Source: Frigidibacter sp. (lineage in GTDB: Bacteria > Pseudomonadota > Alphaproteobacteria > Rhodobacterales > Rhodobacteraceae). From it: 64,000 nucleotides of DNA. The notes under the pieces are model-generated. The model did not search any database. It had not been told where the DNA came from and saw nothing but the letters and a program-made list of their open reading frames with translations. Both the position numbers and the translations under genes were made by a program. The DNA is taken from contig NZ_JAUYTT010000008.1 in NCBI RefSeq assembly GCF_030695035.1, forward strand, positions 496,001 to 560,000, in the 5' to 3' direction. The stretch's first letter is position 1; every line of letters begins with the position of its first letter. Shown here in pieces: positions 51,951 to 60,422 of the stretch.

Positions 51951-52706
51951 TCAGCGCCAGAGCACCTCGGCCGCCCGCAGCCGGCCTTGCAGCGCGGCGT
52001 CGGGTTCAGCTTCGGTCACCAGCATATCCACCCGCCGGGCGGGGCAGACCCGAAACGCCGCCTTGCGACCGAGCTTGGAGCTGTCGGCCAGCAAGATCAC
52101 CTGATCGGCATTCTCGATCATGGCGCGGGCGATCTGCGATTCATCGAAATCAGCATCGGTCGCCCCGGCGGCGGTGTCAAAGCCCGCCACCGTCAGCAGC
52201 GCATGATCGGCCTGGAATGCGGCAATCTGCGCCAGCGCAACCGGGCCCACGGTCTGGTCATTGCCGGCATTGAAGCCGCCCCCCAGCAGGAACACCCGGT
52301 TGCCGCGGTCGGCGGCGGCAAAGATCTGCGCGATGCGCAGCGAGTTGGTGATAACAGTGAAGCCCCCCACCGGCGCCAGCGCCTCGGCGGCAATGACTGT
52401 CGTCGAGCCGGTGTCGATGAACAGCGTATCCCCCGGCTCGACCAGCTGCACCAGCTTCTCGGCGATGATGCGTTTGGCGGCGGCATTCTGGGTCATCCGC
52501 TCCTGAAAGCTGCCCTCGGTCAGCAGCCGCAGCCGCTTGGCCCCACCATGCACCTTCTGCACCAGCCCGCCTTCGGCCAATTGGGCAAGGTCGCGGCGGA
52601 TGGTTTCGGCCGACACCCCGAAGCGGTCGGCAAGCGCCTCGACCGACATCTGGCCTTCCTGGCCGATGGCTTCTGCGATCCCTGCCTGGCGCGCCTTGGG
52701 TTTCAT
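51951..52706 (-). CDS. DeoR-family repressor, GlpR-like
   Basis: A 251-residue regulator from ATG 52706 (GGAGG 4-8 bases upstream). N-terminal HTH: MSVEALADRFGVSAETIRRDLAQLAEGGLVQKVHGGA, the DeoR signature. The C-terminal sugar-phosphate sensing domain has LFIDTGSTT, TVITNSLRIA, LLGGGFN and SSKLGRKAAF. GlpR-type repressors sense glycerol-3-phosphate. Divergent from an FAD-FAD-FGGY-kinase operon resembling glpA/glpB/glpK, which supports a Glp-like role. Confidence 0.88.
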   Translation of the reverse strand: MKPKARQAGIAEAIGQEGQMSVEALADRFGVSAETIRRDLAQLAEGGLVQKVHGGAKRLRLLTEGSFQERMTQNAAAKRIIAEKLVQLVEPGDTLFIDTGSTTVIAAEALAPVGGFTVITNSLRIAQIFAAADRGNRVFLLGGGFNAGNDQTVGPVALAQIAAFQADHALLTVAGFDTAAGATDADFDESQIARAMIENADQVILLADSSKLGRKAAFRVCPARRVDMLVTEAEPDAALQGRLRAAEVLWR

Positions 52707-52893
52707 GCAGCCTCCTGCTTTCACAAGCGAAGCCGAACGCGCCTGCGTGTGTCAACGGTTTTTACCAGAAATATGGCAAGGAAACTGACCGAACCTTGTG
52801 GAATTGTTGACTGAACGGGCAAGTCATGGCAAATCCGGGAAGACCTGCCCCCGTCAGGGCAGGGCCCGCGCCTGCCACGAAAGGACGCGCCAG

Positions 52894-54336
52894 ATGCCCC
52901 CGCGAGCCAGCCCACCTGCCAGCGCGCCAAACTCCACGCCAGACTCTACGCTGCCAGAGGGCCGCTTTGACGTTGCGGTGATCGGCGCCGGCATTGTCGG
53001 CTGCGCGCTGGCAAGGCGGTTGACGCTGGACGGCGCGCGGGTGGTGGTGCTGGAAAAGGCGGCCGAGGTGCTGGACGGCGCCTCCAAGGGCAATAGCGGC
53101 ATCCTGCACACCGGGTTCGACGCACCCGAAGGTTCGCTGGAGCTGGACTGCATCAAGGCCGGCCATGCCGAATACCATGAGATCCGCGAGCGGCTGAACC
53201 TGCCGCTGATGCGTTCTGCCGCGCTGGTGCTGGCCTGGACCGACGCGGAAGCCGCCGCCCTGCCCGGCCTGATCGCCCAAGCGCAGGCGAATGGCGTGAC
53301 CGATGTCCAGGCGCTGGACGCCGCCGAGGTGCTGGCACTGGAACCGGGCTTGGCGCCCTCGGTGCAGGCCGGATTCCGGGTACCGGGCGAGGCGATCATC
53401 GACCCGTGGTCCGCCGCCCATGCCTACCTGCTGCAGGCGCTGGAGAATGGCGCGGTGCTGCTGCGCGGCTGCGAGGTGACGGGCGGAAGCTATGACGGCG
53501 CGGGCTGGCGGCTGGAAACGCCCCGCGGAGCCGTGACCGCCGGCCTCGTGATCAACGCCGCCGGCAATTACGGTGACATCGTGGATCAGCGGCTGATCGG
53601 CCGCACCGATTTCACCCTGCGCCCGCGCAAGGGGCAGTTCGTGGTCTATGACAAGCCCGCCGCCGCCTTGGTCGGGCATATCCTGCTGCCCGTGCCGACG
53701 AAAACCACCAAGGGCGTCGTCGTCTGCCGCACGATCTGGGGCAACCTGCTGGTCGGCCCCACCGCCGAGGATCAGGACGAGCGCGCGACCGCCACGCTGG
53801 TGCCCGCGGCGCTGGCGGCGCTGAAGGCGCGGGGCGAGGCGATCCTGCCGGGGCTGGCCGCGCAGCAGGTCAGCGCCGTCTATGCCGGGTTGCGCCCCGC
53901 CACCCAGTTCAAGGACTACCAGATCCGCCGGCATGAGGGGCAGGCCTATATCACCGTGGGCGGCATCCGCTCTACCGGCCTCACCGCCGCGCTTGGGATT
54001 GCCCGCCATGTTGCGGGGCTGGCCGCGGGGGAAGCGCCCTGGCAGCCACCGGCGGACCCGCTCTGGCCGCAGATGCCGATGCTGGCCGAGGACGGGCTGC
54101 GCGACTGGCAATGCGCAGGCAATGGCGGCATTGTGTGCCATTGCGAAAAGGTCACCCGGCGCGAGGTCGAGGCGGCGTTGACCGGGCCGCTGGCCGCGCA
54201 GACGCTTGCGGGGCTGAAACGCCGCACAAGGGTGACGATGGGGCGCTGTCAGGGCTTCTACTGCACGGCCGAACTGGCCGAGGTGACCCGCGGGCGGCTG
54301 GCGCAACCGATGGTAGGACAAGACGATGGCGCATGA
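52894..54336 (+). CDS. FAD oxidoreductase with BFD-type [2Fe-2S] domain, GlpA-like
   Basis: A 480-residue flavoenzyme. FAD site DVAVIGAGIVGCALARRL, then a DAO-type domain with SKGNSGILHTGFD, LVINAAGNYGDIVD and YAGLRPATQFKDY. The C-terminal 90 residues contain VCHCEKVTRREVEAAL and GRCQGFYC, the four cysteines of a BFD-like [2Fe-2S] domain. This arrangement matches GlpA-type glycerol-3-phosphate dehydrogenases and relatives oxidising 2-hydroxy acids. It heads the operon divergent from the GlpR-like gene and overlaps the next gene by 11 bases. The electron acceptor is unknown. Confidence 0.85.
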   Translation: MPPRASPPASAPNSTPDSTLPEGRFDVAVIGAGIVGCALARRLTLDGARVVVLEKAAEVLDGASKGNSGILHTGFDAPEGSLELDCIKAGHAEYHEIRERLNLPLMRSAALVLAWTDAEAAALPGLIAQAQANGVTDVQALDAAEVLALEPGLAPSVQAGFRVPGEAIIDPWSAAHAYLLQALENGAVLLRGCEVTGGSYDGAGWRLETPRGAVTAGLVINAAGNYGDIVDQRLIGRTDFTLRPRKGQFVVYDKPAAALVGHILLPVPTKTTKGVVVCRTIWGNLLVGPTAEDQDERATATLVPAALAALKARGEAILPGLAAQQVSAVYAGLRPATQFKDYQIRRHEGQAYITVGGIRSTGLTAALGIARHVAGLAAGEAPWQPPADPLWPQMPMLAEDGLRDWQCAGNGGIVCHCEKVTRREVEAALTGPLAAQTLAGLKRRTRVTMGRCQGFYCTAELAEVTRGRLAQPMVGQDDGA

Positions 54337-55576
54337 GCTACCGGCAGAATGCGACGTCGCCATCATCGGCGCCGGCCCCGCCGGGCTGGCGGCTGCTGCC
54401 GAACTGCGGGAGTGTGGCGCCGGCCGGGTGATCGTGCTGGACCGCGAGCCCGAGGCGGGCGGCATCCCCCGCCACTGCAACCATCCGCCCTACGGGCTGC
54501 GCGAGTTTCGCCGGCTGATGCGCGGCCCCGCCTATGCGGCGCGGCTGGTGCAGGCGGCCTGGGACTCGGGCGCGCTGATCTACACCGGCGCCACCGTTAC
54601 CGCGCTGCACAGCGGCCCTCGGCTGACCGTGTCAACCGCCGCAGGGGTGCAGAATATCGTTGCAGGGCGGGTGTTGCTCGCCACCGGGGTGCGCGAGTCG
54701 AGCCGGGCAGAGCGGCTGATCGGCGGCACCAAACCCGGCGGCGTGCTGTCGACCGGGGCGCTGCAGGGGCTGGTGCATCTCAGAGGGATGCGGCCCTTTC
54801 AGCGCCCGCTGCTGCTGGGGAGCGAGCTGGTCGCCTTCTCGGCGCTGCTGACCTGCCGCAAGGCCGCAATCCGCCCGGTGGCAATGGTGGAGCCCTGTGT
54901 GCGCACCGTCGCGCGCTGGCCTGCCGCGCTGCTGCCACGGATGCTGGGGATTCCGCTGCACCTGAACACCGATCTGGTGGCGATCCATGGCGAGGACCGC
55001 GTGCGCGAGGTTGTCTTGCGGGGCCCCGACGGGAAAGATCGCAGCCTGCAGGCCGACGGCGTCATCGTCTCGGGCCGCTTCGTGCCGGAAGCAACGCTGC
55101 TGCGCATGGGGCATCTGGAGGTGGATCCGCGCAGTGGCGGGCCGGTGGTGGACCAGTTCGGCCGCTGCTCTGACCCGGCCTATTTCGCCGCCGGCAACCT
55201 GCTGCGCCCGGTCGAGACGGCGGGCTGGAGCTGGGAAGAGGGGTGCCGCGCGGGGCGTGCTATCACCGCCAGCCTGCGCGGTGCCCTGCCCCCACCCGGC
55301 GGCGGGCTGCAGGTGCTGGCCGAAGGCGCCGCGCTGAAATATGTTCTGCCGCAGCGGCTTGTGCCGCGCGGCTGCGGCGCCGGGGCGGCCGACATACTGC
55401 AGCTGCGGGTAACGCGCCCCGTCGCGGGCCGGCTGGTCGTGACGCGCGCGGGGGCCGAGATCTGGTCGGGCCAGATCCGCGCCCTGCCCGAACGCCGGCT
55501 GACCGTGCCGATTGCCGCGCTGCCAGTGGGCGAGACCGGCACGCTGACCCTGCGCCTCGAGGAACGGGCACCGTGA
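54326..55576 (+). CDS. FAD-dependent pyridine-nucleotide-type oxidoreductase, GlpB/HcnB-like
   Basis: A 416-residue protein with a Rossmann FAD site DVAIIGAGPAGLAAAAELRE, CNHPPYGLREF, VLLATGVRESSRAERL (ATG motif) and YFAAGNLLRPVETAGWSWEEG near the C-terminal FAD contact. Such proteins pair with BFD-containing partners as in GlpAB-like or opine/hydroxyproline oxidase complexes, passing electrons onward. It lacks the CxxC of thioredoxin reductases. It overlaps both neighbours (11 bases upstream, GTGA downstream), so the three products are likely made in fixed ratio. Confidence 0.82.
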   Translation: MAHELPAECDVAIIGAGPAGLAAAAELRECGAGRVIVLDREPEAGGIPRHCNHPPYGLREFRRLMRGPAYAARLVQAAWDSGALIYTGATVTALHSGPRLTVSTAAGVQNIVAGRVLLATGVRESSRAERLIGGTKPGGVLSTGALQGLVHLRGMRPFQRPLLLGSELVAFSALLTCRKAAIRPVAMVEPCVRTVARWPAALLPRMLGIPLHLNTDLVAIHGEDRVREVVLRGPDGKDRSLQADGVIVSGRFVPEATLLRMGHLEVDPRSGGPVVDQFGRCSDPAYFAAGNLLRPVETAGWSWEEGCRAGRAITASLRGALPPPGGGLQVLAEGAALKYVLPQRLVPRGCGAGAADILQLRVTRPVAGRLVVTRAGAEIWSGQIRALPERRLTVPIAALPVGETGTLTLRLEERAP

Positions 55577-57000
55577 TCCTCGCGCTCGATCAGGGCACTA
55601 CCAGCACCCGGGCGCTGATCGTGGATGCAGGCGGGCGCGCCCGGACCCTGCTGTCGCGCCCGCATCGGCAGATCTACCCGCGCCCCGGCTGGGTAGAGCA
55701 TGACCCCGAAGAGCTGATCGCGAACCTTGCCGCCTGCATCGCTGCGGCGGGGGCGGAAGCGCCTCTGGCCGCGGGCCTCGCCAATCAGGGCGAAAGCTGC
55801 CTCGCCTGGGAGGCGGGCACTGGCCGGCCGATCAGCCCGGTGATCGTCTGGCAGGACGCGCGCACCGAAGACATCTGCGCCCGGCTGCGGGCCGAAGGGG
55901 CCGAGGTGCTGACGCTGGCGGTGGCGGGGCTGCCACTGGACCCCTACTTTTCCGCCTCCAAACTGGGATGGTTGCTGCGCGAGCTGCCCGAGGCGCGGGC
56001 GCTGGCCGCAGCGGGGCGGCTGCGGCTGGGAACCACCGATGCGTTCTTCCTGGAACGGCTGACCGGGCGGTTTGTCACCGACATCACCACCGCCTCGCGC
56101 ACCTCGCTGATGAACCTCGAACGGGGGGAGTGGGATGCGGACCTTTGCGCCCTGTTCGGCGTGCCGGTGGAGTGCCTGCCGCAGATCGTGCCAAGCCTGG
56201 GCGTTTTCGGCACCCTTCCGGGCGGCCTGACGCTGAACGCGAGCCTCGTCGATCAGCAGGCGGCGCTCTACGGCCACGGTTGCCGCGCGCCGGGGGATGC
56301 CAAGATCACCTTCGGCACCGGCGCCTTTGCGCTGGCGGTGACAGGCGCGCTGCTGCGGCCGGGTGTGGGGGGCCCGCTGCCCACGGTCGCATGGCAAAAA
56401 GTCGGCGCGGCGCCGGTTCATGCGCTGGAAGGCGGCGTCTATTGCGCCTCCTCTGCGGTAAACTGGGCGCGGGGGTTGGGCCTGTTTTCTGAATTTCGGG
56501 AAATTGCGGACTTCGCCGCGCCGCCCGCCCTCGACCGCGGGCTGGCTTTCGTTCCGGCGCTCAGCGGCCTTGCCTGCCCGCACTGGAACCGGGCCGCGCG
56601 AGGGGCCTGGCTGGGGCTGGGGCTGGATACATCGCCCGCCGACATGATGCAGGCGCTGCTGGAGGGCGTCGCTCTGCGCAGCGCCGAGGTGATCGCGGCG
56701 ATGGACCGGGTGCAGCCGGTGGGATCGCCAGTGTCCATCGACGGTGGGATGAGCGCGAATGACTATTTCTGCCAGTTCCTCGCCGATGTACTGACCCGCG
56801 AGGTGATCGCGTCGGATGAACCGGAGCTGACCGCCGTTGGCATCGCTGCCCTCGCCGCAGAAGGGGCAGGCGTGCCGATCACCGCGCGCCGCTCAGGCCG
56901 CACGGCCAGCCCGCGCGCAGATGCAGCCGCCCTGCTCCCCGCCCGCCGCGCCCGCTTCGCCGCCGCTCGCGCGGCGGTCGAGGGCTACGCCGCCAGCTAA
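55573..57000 (+). CDS. FGGY-family carbohydrate kinase, glycerol-kinase-like
   Basis: A 475-residue kinase with a GTG start overlapping the preceding TGA. N-terminal phosphate loop ILALDQGTTSTRALIVD is typical of GlpK. Further motifs are IVWQDARTEDIC, TDITTASRTSLMNL, ITFGTGAFALAVTG, the GLACPHWNRAARGAWLGL block (FGGY signature region) and SIDGGMSANDYFCQFLADVL. Slightly shorter than canonical glycerol kinase (about 500). Together with the GlpR- and GlpA-like genes it suggests phosphorylation of glycerol or a close polyol. Its stop codon overlaps that of the opposing permease gene. Confidence 0.88.
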   Translation: MILALDQGTTSTRALIVDAGGRARTLLSRPHRQIYPRPGWVEHDPEELIANLAACIAAAGAEAPLAAGLANQGESCLAWEAGTGRPISPVIVWQDARTEDICARLRAEGAEVLTLAVAGLPLDPYFSASKLGWLLRELPEARALAAAGRLRLGTTDAFFLERLTGRFVTDITTASRTSLMNLERGEWDADLCALFGVPVECLPQIVPSLGVFGTLPGGLTLNASLVDQQAALYGHGCRAPGDAKITFGTGAFALAVTGALLRPGVGGPLPTVAWQKVGAAPVHALEGGVYCASSAVNWARGLGLFSEFREIADFAAPPALDRGLAFVPALSGLACPHWNRAARGAWLGLGLDTSPADMMQALLEGVALRSAEVIAAMDRVQPVGSPVSIDGGMSANDYFCQFLADVLTREVIASDEPELTAVGIAALAAEGAGVPITARRSGRTASPRADAAALLPARRARFAAARAAVEGYAAS

Positions 57001-58730
57001 CTCCGCCAGGGCAGCGTGCCCGGCGGCAGCCACCCCGCCAGCCGGTCCAGCGCCAGCGCCAGCAGCAGCACGAAGCCGACAGAGGCCGCCGACAGCGCGG
57101 CTGCCCCGGTGGAATTGCCCTCGTATTGCAGCGAGAACACCATCACGCCCACCGTCTCTACCCCGCTCGACCACAGCAGCGCCGAGAGCGTCAGCTCGTT
57201 GAACGCGGTCAGGAACACCAGCACCGCCCCCGCCACCAGCGAGGGCGCGGCCATCGGTGCGGTGATGCGGGCGATGCGGGTCAGAAGCCCGGCGCCGACA
57301 ATCCGCGCCGCCTCGTCCAGCGCCGGTTCCGTGCCCGCCATCGCCACCGTTGCGGGGCCAAGCACCAGCGGAAGGAAACGCGCAAGATAGGCGAGCAGCA
57401 AGATGGTGGAAGTGCCGTAGATCGAGACGCCCACACCCGGCAGCGGCGGCAGGAACACCAGGATATAGGCCAGCGCCAGCACCGTGCCCGGCACCACGAA
57501 GGGCGCATCCGTCAGCCAGAGCAACCGCCGCGCGAGCATATGCCGCCGCTGCGCCGCCATGTAGCCGATGCCAAGGGCAACCGCCGCCGAAATCACCGCC
57601 GCCGCCAGCGACAGCCAAGCCGAATTGGCAAAGGCGCGGCGGATCGTGGCGTTGCTCAGCAGCGTGTCAGTGAAGTTGCCAAAGGTCAGGGTCTCCAGCG
57701 TCAGCGGCACACCAAGCGCGGGCGACAGCGCCGTCCCCAGCAGCGCCAACATCGGCAGCACCGCCATCACGATCAGAGCCGCCCAAAGCCCCGCCTCCAC
57801 CGGCAGCCGCCAGCGCCCCAGTTCCAGCGGCTGCAAGGGCCGCCCGCCCCGGTCCACCGGCACCGCGCGGCGCACCATCAGCGCGCGCAAGCCAAGCGCC
57901 GCCCCGGCCAGCGCCACCAGCAGCAGCGCCAGCACCGCCACCTGCCCGATCACCGCCGGGCCAAAACCGTTCAGCCGCTGATAGATCAGCGTCGTCAGCA
58001 TCGAGAACCGCCCCGGGATCCCCAGCAGCGCCGGCACCCCGAAATTGCCAACCGCCGCCGCAAAGGCCAGGATCGCGCCCGAGGCGGCGGCAGGCGCGAC
58101 CAGCGGCAGCACCACGCGGGCCAGGATGCGCCCGCGCCCGGCGCCTGCGATGCGCGCCGCCTCGACCAGATCCTCGGGCAGCGCCGCCAGCGCGGCGCGC
58201 ACGGCGAGGAAGACCAGCGGCATATGCTCGATCCCCATCAGCGCGATGATGCCGCCGGCCGAATACATCGGGTTGGTCTGGCCCGGCGCAGGCGCAAGGC
58301 CAAGCGGGCCGAGGATCGGCGAGGACGACCCCATCAGCTCGATCCAGGCCAGCGCCATGATCTGCGAGGGGATCAGCAGCGGCGCGAGGATCAGGAAGGT
58401 CATCGCCACCCGGCCCCGCAGCCGCAGCATCCCCATCGCCAAAGCCAGCGCCACGCCAAGCACCGCCGAGACCACGACCGACCCGGCCGAGGCATAGACG
58501 GTATTGCCAAGCGCCCGGTGGGTGGCGCGGGAGGAAAGGCCGTCGCGGATCAGCCCGAAGCTCTCCCCGGCGTCATTCGCCCCGAACGCCTCGGCGAACA
58601 GCCGCAGCAGCGGCCAGAGCCCCAGCACCAGCACGTAAAGCGCCAGCAGGGCGACGAGCAGATGCTCGCCGCCCCGGCCACTTAGCATGAACCGGGCACT
58701 GCGCTCGGCCGGTAGCCCCGTGTCAGCCAC
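56997..58730 (-). CDS. Fused ABC transporter permease (two modules)
   Basis: A 577-residue inner-membrane protein with two permease modules in one chain and two EAA loops: EAARIAGAGRGRILARVVLPL (about residues 190-210) and EAARIVGAGLLTRIARITAPM (about 480-500). This layout is typical of ferric-iron (FbpB/AfuB) and 2-aminoethylphosphonate-type importers. The GTG start at 58730 overlaps the SBP stop by 8 bases; ATG 58688 is an alternative. Last gene of a minus-strand operon carrying two Pho-box-like sites. Confidence 0.88.
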   Translation of the reverse strand: MADTGLPAERSARFMLSGRGGEHLLVALLALYVLVLGLWPLLRLFAEAFGANDAGESFGLIRDGLSSRATHRALGNTVYASAGSVVVSAVLGVALALAMGMLRLRGRVAMTFLILAPLLIPSQIMALAWIELMGSSSPILGPLGLAPAPGQTNPMYSAGGIIALMGIEHMPLVFLAVRAALAALPEDLVEAARIAGAGRGRILARVVLPLVAPAAASGAILAFAAAVGNFGVPALLGIPGRFSMLTTLIYQRLNGFGPAVIGQVAVLALLLVALAGAALGLRALMVRRAVPVDRGGRPLQPLELGRWRLPVEAGLWAALIVMAVLPMLALLGTALSPALGVPLTLETLTFGNFTDTLLSNATIRRAFANSAWLSLAAAVISAAVALGIGYMAAQRRHMLARRLLWLTDAPFVVPGTVLALAYILVFLPPLPGVGVSIYGTSTILLLAYLARFLPLVLGPATVAMAGTEPALDEAARIVGAGLLTRIARITAPMAAPSLVAGAVLVFLTAFNELTLSALLWSSGVETVGVMVFSLQYEGNSTGAAALSAASVGFVLLLALALDRLAGWLPPGTLPWRS

Positions 58731-59712
58731 CGAAGAGGTCCGCGAAGGCCTGCTTGGTTGCCTGATCGTCGGTCAGCATCACGCCGGCGTCGGCCGGCAG
58801 GATCTTCAGCGTGTCGACGGCGGGGTAGCCTTCGGGCTGCGCCACACCGGCGAGGATCGGGAAATAGCCCTGCGCCACCGACTGCTCCTGCGCGGCCTTC
58901 GACAGCTGCCAGTCGACGAAGACCTTCGCCGCGTCCGGGTTGTCGCTGTCCTTCAGGATCGCGACCGGCTGGGTGATCGAGGACACGCCCTCGGCCGGGA
59001 ACACGAACTCCACCGGCGAGCCCTTGGCCTTGGCGTTCATCGCCATGTATTCGATGATGATGCCATAGGCTTTCTCGCCGCGCGCCACAGCCTCGATCAC
59101 GGTGCCGTTGCCTTGACCGGCCACCGCGCCATTGTCGGCCAGCGTCTGGTAGTAGTCCCAGCCGAATTCCGGCTGCTGCACCATCGTGCCGACATGGATG
59201 ACGGCCGCGCCGGAATAAAGCGGGCTCGGCATGATCAGCGAGGCGGCGGTTTCGGGTGCGGTCAGGTCGGCCCAGGAGGTCGGGGCCGCGTCCACCATCG
59301 TCGTGTTGTAGACGATGCCGGTGGTGATCAGCTTGGTGCCGAAAAAGGTCATGTCCGGGTCGATCAGCGCGGCGGGGACGCCTTCCACCGGCGCATCCGT
59401 GTAGGCCAGCAGCCGGTCATCGTTCTTCAGCTGGGTCATCGCCACGGCATCGGCGATCAGCATCACGTCGGCGGGGGTCGATCCGGCGGTGAACTCCGCC
59501 TGAAGCTTGCTCATCAGCTCGGTGGTGCCGGTGCGGAACACCTCGACGGTGATCTCGGGGTGGTCCTTGTTGAAGGCCTCGACCACCAGCGCCATCTGGT
59601 CATTGGGTTGCGAGGTATAGACGGTGATGGTGCCGGTGGCCTGCGCGAAAGCGGGGCCGGTCAGCGCGGTGCCAGCCAGAAGCGCGAGGGCGAGAGAGGT
59701 GCGGAGGGTCAT
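58723..59712 (-). CDS. ABC transporter substrate-binding protein (AfuA/FbpA/PhnS-like class)
   Basis: A 329-residue periplasmic protein: signal peptide about residues 1-23 (ending AFAQ), then TITVYTSQPNDQMALVVEAFNKDH, PADVMLIADAVAM, TTGIVYNTTMVDAAPTSWADL, a central GNGTVIEAVARGEKAYGIIIE and a late VDWQLSKAAQEQSVAQGYFPI. This is the ferric/thiamine/aminoethylphosphonate SBP class. The Pho box 50 bp upstream argues for an organophosphorus ligand over iron. I could not place the paired tyrosines used by ferric-binding members. Confidence 0.87.
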   Translation of the reverse strand: MTLRTSLALALLAGTALTGPAFAQATGTITVYTSQPNDQMALVVEAFNKDHPEITVEVFRTGTTELMSKLQAEFTAGSTPADVMLIADAVAMTQLKNDDRLLAYTDAPVEGVPAALIDPDMTFFGTKLITTGIVYNTTMVDAAPTSWADLTAPETAASLIMPSPLYSGAAVIHVGTMVQQPEFGWDYYQTLADNGAVAGQGNGTVIEAVARGEKAYGIIIEYMAMNAKAKGSPVEFVFPAEGVSSITQPVAILKDSDNPDAAKVFVDWQLSKAAQEQSVAQGYFPILAGVAQPEGYPAVDTLKILPADAGVMLTDDQATKQAFADLFGG

Positions 59713-59761
59713 ATCTTAGCCTTTTCATCAAGGATGTCTGGCCGCTTGGTAGCCCCCTCGC

Positions 59762-59779
59762 TTGACAGTCGCGTGACAG
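59762..59779 (-). promoter_or_regulatory. Pho box (PhoB-binding site) upstream of the SBP gene
   Basis: On the minus strand CTGTCAC-GCGA-CTGTCAA: two 7-bp direct repeats with 4-bp spacing, matching the CTGTCAT-N4-CTGTCAT PhoB consensus at 12 of 14 repeat positions. It lies 50 bp upstream of the SBP start, in the 110-bp gap after the histidine-phosphatase gene. Confidence 0.75.
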
Positions 59780-59822
59780 TCGGCGGGGAAAGAAACATTC
59801 GGGAGTCACATTTGCGACGGCA

Positions 59823-60422
59823 TCACCGCGGGCGATAGGTCGCCAGCAGCGGATCGGCCAGTTCCGCCGCACCCAGAACCCGCAAGGACCAGTCGGGGGC
59901 CTCGCCCTCCTCCTGCTCGCGCTGCCACAGAACCGGCACGGCATTGGCGAAGCGCGGCAATTCCACGCCGGGACACAGCAGCGCGCCAAGAACCCGCGCG
60001 GTGCCGGAATGGCCGACGATCAGCACCGGGAAGGGCGGGGTCACGGTCGCCAGCGCGGCGGTGACGCGGCTTTGGAACGCGCCCGGCCCCTCGCCGCCCG
60101 GCGGCACCATGTCGCGGACCAGCGCGCCATAGGGCTGTTCTTCCCATATGCCCCAGTTGCGTTCGGCCAGCCCCGGCAGCAGCCGCACCGGCAGCCCGTG
60201 CCGCGCCGCGACCGCCTCGGCGGTCACCCGCGCGCGGATCTGCGGCGAGGACCAGATGGCCGCGATCTGAACCCCCGCCAGCAGGTCTGCCGCGGCCTCG
60301 GCCTGCGCGAGCCCTTCGGCGTTCAGCGGCACATCGGTGGAGCCGGCGATGATGCCCGCGCGGTTATGCGCCGTCTCGCCATGGCGCAGGAACAGGAAGG
60401 ATTGGTCGAACAGCGGGATCAC
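59823..60422 (-). CDS. Histidine phosphatase family protein
   Basis: A 199-residue phosphoglycerate-mutase-superfamily protein. FLFLRHGETAHN carries the phosphorylated His14 with its Arg partner; the second half-site is IVGHSGTARVLGALL, and the acid Glu lies in GLAERNWGIWEEQPYG. Such enzymes remove phosphate from small phosphoesters in the cytoplasm. The GTG start overlaps the stop of the metallo-hydrolase gene (GTGA), placing it inside an ABC-transporter operon with Pho boxes. It probably dephosphorylates the imported compound. Confidence 0.88.
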   Translation of the reverse strand: MIPLFDQSFLFLRHGETAHNRAGIIAGSTDVPLNAEGLAQAEAAADLLAGVQIAAIWSSPQIRARVTAEAVAARHGLPVRLLPGLAERNWGIWEEQPYGALVRDMVPPGGEGPGAFQSRVTAALATVTPPFPVLIVGHSGTARVLGALLCPGVELPRFANAVPVLWQREQEEGEAPDWSLRVLGAAELADPLLATYRPR

